Shown here piece after piece: positions 24,201 to 37,500 of a stretch of 64,000 bases of DNA (within the stretch, counting starts at the first letter, position 1; each line of letters starts with the position of its first letter). The notes beneath the pieces were generated by a model. That model saw only the letters and a list, made by a program, of their open reading frames with translations. It was not told the origin of the DNA and did not search any database. Location of the stretch: positions 12,569,466 to 12,633,465 of the forward strand of contig CM020514.1 in assembly GCA_009823395.1 (NCBI GenBank), read 5' to 3'. The DNA is from Thamnaconus septentrionalis. Its lineage: Eukaryota; Chordata; Actinopteri; Tetraodontiformes; Monacanthidae. The translations under genes and the position numbers were made by a program.

Positions 24201-27200
24201 CCGGGCTACACAAAGAAGCAGCAGAAAGGACCTGCTGGCTGGCAGGGAACAATGAGGAGGGACAGAGAAATAAAACATAGAGAAAAAACAAAACAAAACA
24301 AGGCACAGGCGAGGCGAGGCGAGAGCGAGTGAACTCACTGATCTTGTCGCCGAGGCTGGAGAAACTTCCCCCGAGGTCTGATGGGAAGCTGTCGATGGAC
24401 GCGGAGTCGGAAAGCGTCTCTGAAATGGACAGAGGGCCTTCTGCTTCCTCTGAGGCGCCTTGAGTCAGCTGCAGGAACACCTACACAGGGAGGAAATTTA
24501 AAAGAAAACAGCGTCGGTCGGTGCGATGCCACAAGTCTGCGAGTGCAATAATTACTCAGTTGAAGCGCAGCGACGGCGTCCTTGGACGGCATCTGCGTCG
24601 CTCCGAGGTCAACGCTGACGTTCCGCTCATCCATCTTGCCAAAGCCAAACTGAACGGCCTTAAAATTTTTGCAGATTCTACATTAATTTGAGCGGGGGGA
24701 AAAAAGAGGTCTGTCTTTTTTGGTATTTTCATACTAACTTTCTGACATCAAAACAGTTCTGAAGGCTCTTAAAAGACCACATCCCAACTGCTGAGAACTC
24801 TGCCATGCATAGCAGGAAGCCAAGCAGCGGAAATGTGGTCAATCAGAATACTTAAGCCTGGTTTTGAAAAACTGCCAGCCAAAATCCGATTTTTAGCCCA
24901 CCCAGATTGAAACCAGATGGTTCTTTTGTAGTCTGTCATACATATCAGACAGTCACAAATCACATGAAATCCGATTTTTGCAAAACGGATTGAAACCACC
25001 TTTGGGGGGTGGTTTCAAATGGCATTTGGACAGATGCGTCTCAGTCTGAACAGCTCCAAACACACCGATCGGTTTTAACTGTCCGTCACTCTGCGTCACA
25101 GCTCTCCAACACACTGCTCGAAACGCAAACATTTCCACCTTGGCGCGAGCGAGCTTACCTCCTCCAGGGTGGTGTCAGAGATGCCGTAGCCTCCCAGCTG
25201 CAGAGCGTCCAGGTTGGCGTCCAGCGCCGTCAGCAGGGAGCGGTAGGCGGAGGCGTTGGAGGAGCTGAACGGCGGCAGCGAGTAGACCAGGTCGCCCTGC
25301 TGGGCCTCCTTCAGCCGCGCCTCAGGTATGTGAGCCTGCACAAACGACTTGAGCTCGACGTTGTCCATGCTCTCCGAGTCTTGGTTCTGCCTCTGCAGAG
25401 AGAGGGGAGGAAGGGGTGGGTAGGTGGGCATGGATGCTTCAGCGCTCAGGTTCAATCACTTTTTTTTTTTTTGCAACAAAAGCTGTTCTGTGGCACACAT
25501 GGGCAGCAATTGTGTTATTATTTTTTTTTTTTTCTGGAGTGAAATATAGAAGCAGCTCCTTCTGTGGACACTTGACTTGCTACAAAAACGCTGTTGCTCC
25601 TTATGCATCATCCAAATAAGCCCTTTATCGTCCTGAGCTTCTCAACTGTGAGATTAACTTTGAGAAATTGTAAACACTGCAAATCAGCAGCCCGAGGATT
25701 TCTGCCCTCTGATGTTCTCATAATGTGAGAACGTCAGAGTTCATCGCTTCATTCAGTAAGGAAAGGGGGGAAAAAAGTAGTGGACTTGACAATAAGAAAG
25801 CAATGGTAGCTGAGGAATGCTAGGAAAGTATGAGGCAGCAGCTTGCAGAGCTATTTGTGTAGGATTTGGCCCATTTTGCAATTCGACCATTACTACTTTT
25901 TTTCTTTACACATCAAATACAAGTCACGCTTGTTCAATATGTATCCCAAACGGCTCCAGCGTTTGGAAGAAGTTAGACCTCGGAAATATTTGCTCGCAAG
26001 CGTGGCAGCATTCCAATAATGATGCAGTGTGAAATGTTGGTATTTATGTGGGCGCGGCTGCCGCCGCCACCACCGCCGAACCCAAGATGTGTGCTTGTAT
26101 TGCATCAGGGGTACGTTGTTGCTTACACGACTCTCAGGGAAAAGGTTGCGGCCTGACTCGGAATCTGTTTATGCTAATTTGTTACCAGCGTTGGCGCCGA
26201 GTGTTGTTTTAGTGGGTAAACATGAAAAGTTTTGCATAAGGAGAGATTATCATGGCACTCGACTGATGTGAAGCATTTTTTTAACCCGTTGATGGAGAGG
26301 GTTTGTTTTTTTTTCATTATTATTATTATTATGATAGTGGGGGTGTTTTCACACATGGACTGTTGTTCTTTTAGTGCGGAATTAGATAATTTGTTCAGAA
26401 TCACTTTCCTTTGGATGGCCTTTGCGATGCATGACTTCCTTACGGCGTCAGTGCCAGTTTAGGAATCAAAAATTAGAAAAAGGGTTTAGGACCAGAAAAC
26501 TTCTGCTACATTTCCAAACGTGAAATGCTTTATGAGTTGTTGCACATGATTTTGATTTTTCTTTAATTTTCTTGTCAACGTAACTTTTTTGCTGTTTTTC
26601 TGTTTGAAAGAAATTGAATATATGGATCAGATGAAAGGTGGAGTCGGTCAGATGCTCAGACTGAGGAGAGTTTTTTTGAGGGGGTGCCTGTGAAGATGAA
26701 TACCTTCCTGCTGAGCGTGAGATTGTAGCCTTGACCCATCTTGTCTTTGAGGTGAAGCGGGGAACCGCAGCATTTCAGGCCCCCCTTCTCCAGGAAGGCG
26801 ACCCGGTCGCTCAGCACTTCGGCTTCGTCCAGGTGGTGGGTGGACATGATGATGGTGCGGTCTGACAGAAACACAGAATGATCAGCGGGATTCCATTCAT
26901 GCGTGCTGGATCTGGGTGTGCGTTTGAATGAATGAGGTTTGATTCTGACTATTATTAGATTTGTCGCTCAGAAATCCCCCCGATTCCCAGGACGCAGGAA
27001 CGTCTGCAAGTAGCAACTATGATATTTTTTTTTTTTGTCGCTTTCCCCAACCGAGTCGGCTTTCATGTGTCGCACGCGTTCACGCCATCACACACTTGGA
27101 ATTTAACAACCAAAGCCTGGTGATCGGGACGGCCTATCGCACAAAATAATCAGACGAACAGGCGCACAAACACGCTGTGCAGAAAGTTTATTTGGAAGCA

Positions 27201-28549
27201 GATTCCCCTTGGCACACAATTCTAACTAACATCTAAGATGGGGGCCAATTAGACTGGAATTTTCTTTTTTTTCTCTCCATCTGCACATCAGGAACTCTCC
27301 CTGCTGATGCTGCTGCTGCTGGAAAAAAGTTCCCTCCCCACACAAAAATAAAAAATAAAAAGAAAGTGTGGATTGAGTTTTGAATTAATTATATGCTAGA
27401 TTTAAAGTCTGAGCAGGGGGAAGCCCTCAAGGGTTGGCTCTTGGAACATAGCTCTTTGCTGTTCTTTCAACCCCACCCCACCCTTTTTTTTTTTTGCTTT
27501 CACGACTCAGGGAAGATGATGCATCTTTGCTGAGGATGTGATTTTTTTTTTTTCTATTTCCTTTTGGCCCGTTTAAGGTGATAAATATCTAATCGACAGC
27601 AGCTCTTCAAGGATTCCCCCTTTAAACCCTGTGTCTACTAAGAATGTGATTGAGTGCGGGTGGCATAAATAAGTTAGCAAACCTTTTCTTTCTTTCTTTC
27701 TTTCTTTTTAAAATCCTGGATGCCTTTTTAAAAACCGGAGGGTTACGATGCGCTTCGCAGGTGCTGATAAAGAGCCGAGCGGCATAAAACACAACAACGC
27801 CGAGGGGCGAGGATCAGTCATGGGGAAATAAGACAGGATATAAAAACAGGAAACAACAAGAGTGATGGATGCTGAAAGCTCCGGCCGTAAAGGAGGCTTC
27901 CGTGTTTCTTTATAAGTGTTACATGGCCACAGCTGACACGATCTGGCACTGACAACCTTATCCCCTGTATTGTCTTAAACACAGGGCAATTCTTGTCTTT
28001 ACAACGCGCACAATCTGTCAGGTTCTCCGGTATTCCAGGTATTTTCCAGGACTTCACAGGACTTCACACCTTGATATGTTACGGACCACGGCTAAAAAAA
28101 AAAGTGAGCTCATAACTGGCAGCATTTGTGATTGATGTGATTTACTTTTTTTATTTTTTCCCCGAGCTTTGAGATTTGTGGGTTATCGTTGTTAGTCGGC
28201 TTTGCTGGATACTGGCAAAAAGAGCAGCGGGCCTGGATGGAGATGGAGATGGTTCTGTTAATCGTGCAAGATGGTGCAAGTGGGCATGAGCGGCGCGCTG
28301 AAGCGGCGGCTGCTATGGCCCCCGAGTTAGCGGACGCAAAGTGGACGGAATTGGCCAAAGACTCGATGGAGCCTCCCCGACTCCCGGTAAGTTCCCTTTA
28401 TCGTCTCTGCTTGTTTTCCCCCTTCGTCGTTAGTCTGATTATTTATAGCGGCATCACCAGCGTTGATGGCTCGAGGTTCAGCGGCGAGTTCTCGGAAAAA
28501 CCAAATGAAGCGGAATGCTTTATCAGTGCGCCCTTGTGCGCCTGTGTGA

Positions 28550-28595
<46 letters not shown>

Positions 28596-31500
28596 AGGAA
28601 GAAGACAGAGACGGAGCCTCACTTTTCTTGTGCTGGATAACAATGTCCCAGATGCTGCGCCGAGAGCAGGGGTCGACCCCGGTGGTGGGCTCGTCCAGAA
28701 CCACCAAGCGAGAGCCCCCGATGAAGGCGATGGAGATTGACAGCTTGCGCCTCATGCCGCCTGACAGGGTGCCTGCTTGCTTGTGCCTGTGAGCGTACAT
28801 GCCCGTCTCCTCCAGGATCCTGGGGAGGCGAAATCGATAAAAAAGCCATTTAACATGTGAAGTGTCTCGTCTCAGCGCCGGCCCGGCTGAGCCGAGGAGT
28901 GGGAGGGAAGCGGCTCCGCTCCGTAAGCTGCTCTCCCGCCTGGCGCTGCGACTTAAGCATGCTCCGACAAGCTCGTTCAAGGACACGGTGATTAAAAGGC
29001 CCGCCGCGTGAGATCCAGTCGCGTCTGGTGGTGGGGAAGCACATCGCAAGCAAATCCCAAAAACAGACACACGTTCATGGTATTTCAAGTGGCCCTGTTC
29101 TCACTTCAGCTGTTGCCGTCAGGTGACAGACTGCAATCTAACCACTGGGCTAAATGACCAGCACTGTACTTCTGCTCCATTTGTATCTCATTAACAAGTT
29201 GCAAATGTGTTTACCGACGTCCCCTGTTGATCCTGCATCCCTGCAGTGGCTTAACTCTTATGGTTAAACTCTCACAACCTTGACTCATATTTCCTTTTTT
29301 TTGCATTGAGAACCACTGACGGGGCTGGGGAGTTTCTTTTATGGCTGGAGAATTCACTCATGTATCACCGCTACATCGCTCTGACAATCATAAGGCATCA
29401 CAAGGATCGGCTGCGGCAGTGGCCACTCACGCGCGCACTTGCTCCCGCAGTTCTCTCTTGGTCCAGTAGGGGGCCTTGATCTGGCCGTACAGCAGCAGGT
29501 GCTCCTTGGTGGTCATGTGCTCAAAGAGGACATCGTACTGCATGCACACGCCCAGGTCCTTGCGGATGTCGTCGATGTTGCTCTGCATGTCTCGGCCGTA
29601 GACCTCGATGGCGCCCGACGACGGGGCGAAGAGTCCCGTCAGGAGAGACCTGCGTACGTACCACTGCCATTACGTATTTGGGACCAGAATTATTAAATGC
29701 AAAAAAAAAAAAAAAAGCGGCATAAAAGATTGCAACAGCAGTTTGTTTTCCTGCTATTTCATTTTCTTCCTTCTTGACACCTAAAGCAAGAAAATATTTA
29801 ATTATTATGTATTCTTCCCACATCTCTCTTTTTGTATTGTGGCCCAACAGGAAAAAAACACGTTCCTGAAAAGTTTTAGTTTAGGCTGTTTTGTTTTGTT
29901 TTTCACATTGTCAGACTTCACTCCAGGCTTTTGTGCGCGTGCATCCAGCGCGGAGCACCAGCATCAGCAGAATTAGTCACATTTAAAATGTAAATGCAAG
30001 TGCTCCACTTGATGAAGACCCATCAGGCTAATCTCCAGCGCGCCGTGTTTTCCGTGCCAGGCTTGAACAAAACAATCTCCCTGTCAGCAGCGGGAGCTCG
30101 AGATGATTAAAGGGTTGGTGCAAATCAAATTTGGAGGAGGGTAAAAAAGAGAGAGAGAGAGAGAGAGAGAGACGGCGTTCACTGTGTATCGTAATGAATC
30201 TGCACTTGAGGGAAAAGAAATGAGACTTTCAAAGCTCCACGTACATGGTGGTGGTCTTCCCGGCTCCGTTGTGACCCAGCAGCGAGGTGACGTGACCCTG
30301 GTAGAAGGAGACGTTCAGGTTCTGAATGGCCACCCGATCGCCGTAGATCTTGCTGAGGCCGTGGAGGGCGACGCCCACTGGCAGGTCCGAGAAGTCCTCG
30401 CCAGCCTTGGACGACAGAGCGCTGTGGCCTGGGCAGAATCATGAGGGCGGGTGGAAACCGTGAATCAAACTAATGTGTTTTGGCCAGACACTGATGTTTC
30501 GGGGTATCGTCTCCCGTTCCAGACCTTTGCCCTTTTCGTCCATAAAGACAGGTTGGTTCTGGTGCATGATGTTGTTGAAGAGCAGTCCTCTGCCTCCCCT
30601 GTTTGTCTTGGAGCAGAAGCACAGATCAGCCCAGAAGGAAGCTTTGAAGGGGAAGTACCAGGGCGCCGGGATGCCATATTTTCCTGGAAGTTTCATTTTT
30701 TGAGGAATAGGACAGAGAAAAAAGAGATGTCAAGACCAACTTTGAAGCGACTTTTCAGTGCAATAGAGTGTGGTTTGCACTCTCATTAAAAGATGTTAAT
30801 TATTTGCAGTACTTCAGTATTATACTTAAATTACATACATACAAACATTGTATCTTTGCGCAAGCTGCATTACCAACAATAGTCAAAACAAAGCAAAAAC
30901 ACTTCCCTGAGCCCTGTAAGTAGCAGATTTAAAAATGACCAAATGTAAATAAAGTTGTGAGAAAATAAAAAGGTCAATTACCGGGGAAGACCATGCGGAT
31001 GTAAGACCCGATGACAAAGTAGAGGAGGGAGTCGATTAGCATCAACCAGCACAGCCAACCGAAGGATGCCGTGTCTCCATAGATGGGTGAAGTGTACGAG
31101 TTGCTCCACTGAATACCTACACGGGTCAGGAAATCGAGATGATTGCACACATTTGGCCTCCCAAATTAAGTCTGATCTCTGAAATGTGTGGAAATGAGTG
31201 GACTACCTTGTCCTTGCGACTCGTAGCGTGAGATGTATTGACTGGCGTAACTGAAACAGGTTGGGGAAAACAAACTCTGCGGGATGACAGGAGGTGAATT
31301 AGACACGGCGCGAGATGGGGGAGAGGAGGGGAGCGGGGGTGCAGTTAGGGGGGAGTTAACAAAGCTTCAGGTGTCTGTGCTCACGTCGTCAGATGAAAAA
31401 TGGAAACAGATTCTTTGACCTCAAAATATCTAACACCTGGCAGCTGGTGCCAAATATTTTTGTTTGGGGGAAATCTGGATGAATAAAGATGTGTTACGTG

Positions 31501-34500
31501 CACACGTTGTTGGCAAGCAGCCGGGAGGCTGAGACTGTTTGTTTTAACTCACTAAAACAGACATTTGATCGAGACATAATCCACAGTTTTCAAGCCTTTT
31601 CTAATGTTTAGAGGCCAACAAAGGAAGAAAACCAGGAAGAAGAAGCTAATGCAAGCTGCCAACACCAAATGCGGCCAGAAATACTCGCGTGGATGCTGAT
31701 GTAGCAGGAAATGGATGACATGTTCAAATTAAAACACACAAATATGTTTTCTCACTGGCTGACACCATTTCGCTTCACCCTGGTGATTCACTGGCATTTC
31801 CAAGACTTAGTTCTAATGTAGAGTGGCAAGCCATTCGGCGCAAACTGATGTCACTTGTTAGGCAGGCAACAGATGTCACTGGTTAGCTTGAAGGTGACAG
31901 ACTGATGGTCCAAGGTTTCTCTACTCAGTCTAAACATGTCGTATAGGCTTATTACTAGACGAATCCTTGAAAAAACAAACAAAAGATTCAGGAAATGTTC
32001 CACCTTGTTTTCCTGTTCCTGTTACTTGAGGGCTGCATATATATTTGGAATCATAGTGTTCGTAAAACCCTCCTCTAAAAGTAGACAGAAAATCTCATTG
32101 TGGAGCAGAAAATCTCCTCCCGCTCATATTTCTGTCGGGTTTCTAGTGCCAAACAGAGAGGAGGCGGCTCCTCACCAGGGCGGTCTTCTGGGAGAAGCTG
32201 AGCGATGTCTCCACGGCCATGACGATGATGAAGGGGAAGAAGCAGAGCACGTAAACCAGGCTGCCGCTCAGGCCGGCGATGTAGGTCTTGTCGAAGAAGG
32301 AGCTGACGAGGTAGCTGAAGGCCAGGACGCTCAGGCCGTAGTCGCAGAAGTAGAGGAAGAGGAGGAAGCCGTCGCTTTTAGGGAGGACGCCGCCGTACCG
32401 AAGCACTAGCGTGATGACCACGATGGTGATCAGCAGGTAGGTGGCGCACTCCAGGAACCAGGCGAAGAAGTGGCTCAGCGGGTTGACGCCCATCATTTTC
32501 ATATACTGCAAGAGGAGTCAAGCATATATTTTTCATATTATTTTTTTATTTCTGAAAGTTTGAAGCAGAGCGAGGATTTGTGATGTTTTGAAAGTGTCAC
32601 CTCGTGCAGCCTCAGCTCTCTCTCGTGCACCAGCTTCTTCACAAAGTCAGCCACAAACAGCACCCAGGCCATCATCAGCATGAGCGGGAAGACAAAAGAG
32701 ATGGCCTCCAAGAACCTGGGACACGCACAGGAGCCGGCCGTCAATCAAAACTCGAGAAAGGAAAGCCGGCCAATCATCTCTCGGCGGTGGCACATGAAGA
32801 ATTCCCCTGTCATGCAGCCACGGAGGAGTTCTGATCAGTTATCTGTTATTTACACGGATAAACGTCGCTCTGTTTCATTTTGGCGAGCCGTCAGACACGT
32901 TCAGTCGATGGAAGAGGGCAGAAGAAGAAACAGTGATTTTAGATTGCAGCGTCTTTCAATCTCTCTCGCTCTCCTGAGCTTGCCCGTTTGCTATGGTGGC
33001 ATGCGTACCCAAACCTGGATACCTTGTCCACCTTCTTCTTCGTTGGTTTATTTGGAGACGCGAGCAGTCACACTAATTACAAAACACGCGGTCAGGCGGG
33101 CTGGATTGTCCACACCAGGCTTCCTTCAAACTATGGCAGTGCAAGATGGCAGCTAACTGGGAGAAAGTTAGCTGCTCCACGTATATTCTTCTAAACATAT
33201 GGGAACCATTCTAAGGGTAGGAAAACCAATTGACCATTTACTGTACTGTGATTACACACTATTAATGTATGGGCGTATGGAATGAGCAGTATATTAAGTT
33301 TTTACCAACATAAATTTCATAAATCAAGCCAAATATTTCCCACTGGACCTTTAACTTTTTAAAAGGGCCGCGCCTGCCAACCGTGCACAGGTATAATGGT
33401 TTGTCCGCAAGGCAAAACATTTAGGAGACCTTGCACGGTGCTACTCCACTACAACGATGACGATAGCACGGATTTTTTTTAAATTTTTTTTTTGAGCAGA
33501 AGTGACGGCCGACTTGTAATTTCACAGTTGAGAGGGAAAATGTTACAGAGACTCCACCGCTTGTCGAAACACATAATACGATATTTTTAGACACTTGCTG
33601 AATCACTGAATTTCACATACTACATCTTTTGCAAGTTCCCGCCGGCTAGCATGTGTTTAGCTCCGCACAGACTGCTGACCTTAATAGCTTGAACATCTTG
33701 TCGGAGGGGGAAGAGGGAGACTCAGAGGGTGCGCTGCCAACCCCCAACCCCCGTCCCTCCTCCATTCTGATGCTCGCTTTGAACTTCAGCGAGACGTCTA
33801 CGGGCCCTAATGCACGGGGCTGCTGCCGCTTGATAGGCTGATGAGCTTTCTCGCGTTCACAAGCAATTGAATGTTTCAGCCCATAAAGTGGCCGGTGAGT
33901 GTATAAAAAGCTGACTGGCTGTGGAGTCGAATGCAATTTTTCAAGGCAAAGTTTTTTAACTTCAAGACTTTGTGCCGTTTGTGCAGGCGTGCGCTCCAGA
34001 GGGGACTTACTCATCACGGAAGTGGCAGGGGTAGGGGAAAGGCTGCAGCTGCACAGCCGGCTCAGAGACCTTACGGCCAGCCTGGGTCTCGATGATGGCG
34101 CGGTCAATGTTCTCCTGCAGGTAGACGAAGCCTCGGTTGTAGCGCATCGTCATCCTGGCGTTGATGTGCGACTCCTTGGTGAAGAAAGGTGTCCGCACTC
34201 GGTCGGTACGCATGACGTTGTCCATGTGCATGCGGATGGTGTAGCCGACCCTGGGCGGCAGGGGAGACGTGGTGGAGGAAGGCGTCCTCGATGAGTTTTC
34301 ACTTTCGGGAAGGTCAAAGATGACACCTGGGAGAAAGATTTGCTTTATCTCTGGCCGACTGCAGCTCCGGAAAAAAAACAAAAAACTTCAAAGACGCAGC
34401 CAACTCTGAAGTTGTTCGGTCAGATTAGCTGATGTGTGCATTCATTAGGAGACTGGGGTTACGCTAATGCGGCCTTGTTGTTATTTTACCAAAGAGAGAG

Positions 34501-37500
34501 AGAGAAGGTCGATGATAAGCGGACAATAAAAAGCTAATGAAAGCCAAATATAAGAGACTGATAGAGATAAAGCCTAAAGGGGAATCTATTGGGAAACAGT
34601 CTGAAGATAAAATATTTTATCAATACCACACACTCAAATATGAAAGGTCTTATTATCAGCGCTTGGAGGAAAGCAAACACGACTGCGATCCACTCCGGTA
34701 GCATGTTGCACTGCAGCGGTCAGACGGGAGGGAACAATCACTCACTGGCGTAGAGGTCGCGGTTCTTAGCGAGGTTGGCGGCGACGTCGTTGAGCTCGTC
34801 CACGGAGTTGTAGCCACGGTAGCGGTCGAACTTGATGCAGGAGGAGAGGTTGACCATGAGGGAGGACAGGGTGGTGATCTGTGTCAGGATGTGCTTGTTC
34901 TTCTCCAGCATGAGCGTCAAGTTGGCTGCGGAGAAGGAACGCGGGAAGCCTCAGGACACGCGATAAAGTTGCTGAGCAGGTCAAAAAGGTACAAGCCGAG
35001 AGGCCTTTCGACGAAAGTAAAGAAGAGTAGATATCTCACCAGGGTTTAGCCAAGGTGAAAACTGTTTTAACTGAACTTTAGTTTAACAGCCCCGTATTGC
35101 TAGCTAGCTCCAGTTTTCAGAAAATGTGTACAAAAATAGAGAGTTCTGGTAATCAGCCCTTTGTGATGTCACAGGGTGTACATCTGAGCTCATCTAGCTA
35201 AATATGCTTTTTGTTGGTGAGCTCTTGAGTTTTTGCATGATTATTTGTGGCTGAGAGCCGTTGCCACTCCATTGGAGGCCAAGGTAAACTAGGTAAGGTT
35301 TATATACATAAAAGTCTAATATGGGACCTGTAATATGATATAATGTGAAAACTAACAACTAATTATTTGTCATGCTAAGTTTCTCATAAACCATCGAAGG
35401 CAAAAAAAAAAGCACAAACAAGTGCAGTAGCTCTTCTGCACCTGCGGCGAGCGCAGTCCTGTTTCCTGACAGTGTGGGTATTTTACAGGCTGTAAGTACA
35501 GCATGAAAAGTAAGCCGAGCCGGGTATCTGCAGCTTACAAAAAAGTAAGACCTTCAAATGTCTCACTCACAGAAGCTGCTGAGCGTCTCCTTCATTTTGT
35601 CGACATTGATGTCTGTGTGCATCTCAATGAAGTTCTTCACAAAGGAATTCCCCAAGGAATTCTGATGGAGGGAGGGGAGAGTGGATGAGACAATGCACAA
35701 CATCAAGATTCAGCTGCTCAAACTCGTCCAAGACCGCCGCAAAAGTTTATCTCCAAACTTTTTTCTTTTTTTTTTTTCAATAAGACGATGGCGGCTAGGT
35801 ATATATATAAAATAAAAAGGAGACGTGCGGGAGGAGACGGCTTTTCATACCTGCAGCATCGGCAAAGTTTGGCCAAGTATTTGGGCAGAGTTAACGAGGT
35901 AGTTGGATGAGTCGAGCCATTCGGACGAGTACTTCCTCAGGTTTGCAAACTCGTGCAAGGTCGTGTTGGCCTGGACGAGGACAAACAAACAGCGGAGAGA
36001 GGGAGGGACTGTGAAATGGCTGAGGCAAGATTTCATAATGTGCTGTGCTTGTGTGTGTGGGTGTGCGCGCGTGTGCGTGTGTCTGTAAAAGCAGGAGTTT
36101 CCAAAAAGAATAAAAACACAAAACACAAAAACAAAGTCAAGTCTGCTCCAAAAAAAAAACAAAAAAACAACCACGCTAAGAGATGGTGGTGCATACAAAT
36201 GTGTGTTCACCCCTGCAGCTCTATTTTTCTTGTTTACCAAATGGCACGAAGACTTAACAGCTGTCTGTTGCCAAGAGGAAGAAGAAGAGGAGGAGGAGGG
36301 GGAGGAGGAGGTGGAGGAGGAGGAGGAATCTTTGTGGCAGGAACACATGCCCTGCCAGCCGGACAAAATCAGAAGTTTGACAGGATAAAGTTTTTGGAGG
36401 TCCGACGGGCGATGACCCTGAGACGAGCTAACACTGACATGTTTGAGGGAGGGCAAAGCATCAGCGTCGGTGTAGAGTGGAGGCTGCCGTTGCCCTCGGC
36501 CAGCTCCCAACGATTCCTCTGAAGGCTGCCTGGAGCTGGCAAAGAAGTTACTTCTGAAATATGATGCGCTGCACAGCACCAGGTATTGCCTTTTTAAAAG
36601 TCATGGATTGCGCCACAATAAGGCAATGTATAATTATCACTTAATGCAGTTCTTTAGACATCCAGAGGAGGGCAATGTCTCCACTGGAGAATGAAGATTG
36701 AGGAACTTTGCAACTGTAAGCCATGTGAATCTCTTGGATGGCTTGTTTGTGAAAGTCTCACACGCAGAGGGACAAACTTGAACTGAAAAAAGTGTTCATA
36801 TATATCTATATATATATACATATATATATATATAGATAGATAGATAGATATATAGATATACATACATATATATAATATTATATACATATATATAATCTTT
36901 ATAATATGGAGCTGTTTTTTCTTTTTACTGAACATGGCTGTAAGTACTGCTCACCTTTTCCATGATGGACCTGGTGATGGGGGTGTCGGGGCTGTACAGG
37001 ATTTGTCCCATCAGCATGGGTTTGAGGAAGGCCCAAGCAATGGCTCCCCCCGTGGTGTTGACCATGTCCAGGTACATGCTCATGCAGAAAGGAGCTGCGG
37101 GAGGGAGATGTCACTGTCAGCCGAGGTTGAAGAATGAAGCCGTTTGAAACGAGTAGCTTCAACATTGCCGGCACGACTGGTGCAACTCCTACTCCCCACC
37201 CCAAAAAAAACCCTGCTGGGTGAGGAGCGGAGAACTCACAGGCGGTCCTCGGAATCTTAAACCTCTCGATCATCTCCTCCCGCTGGGTGTAGTCGGAGGT
37301 GGACGGGCTCAGCTCGGACGCGACGGGCAGCTGAGAGATTCCGAACAGAGCCATGATCCCGTTGCTGCACAGCGCCTTGGACAGGGTGACGAAGGTGGCT
37401 CTGCTGGAGATTTTCGACGTCAGTCCTCTTGCCATCTAGGAGAAGGTTAAAGGAGCCATCCTTTAGGCCTGACTGGCATCGAGGCAAATTGTGATAAACG

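Noticed and set aside
37240..37435. ATG at the start of v35 as an alternative gene start
   Set aside because: It follows a good acceptor and continues phase 0 from v34; no promoter signs.
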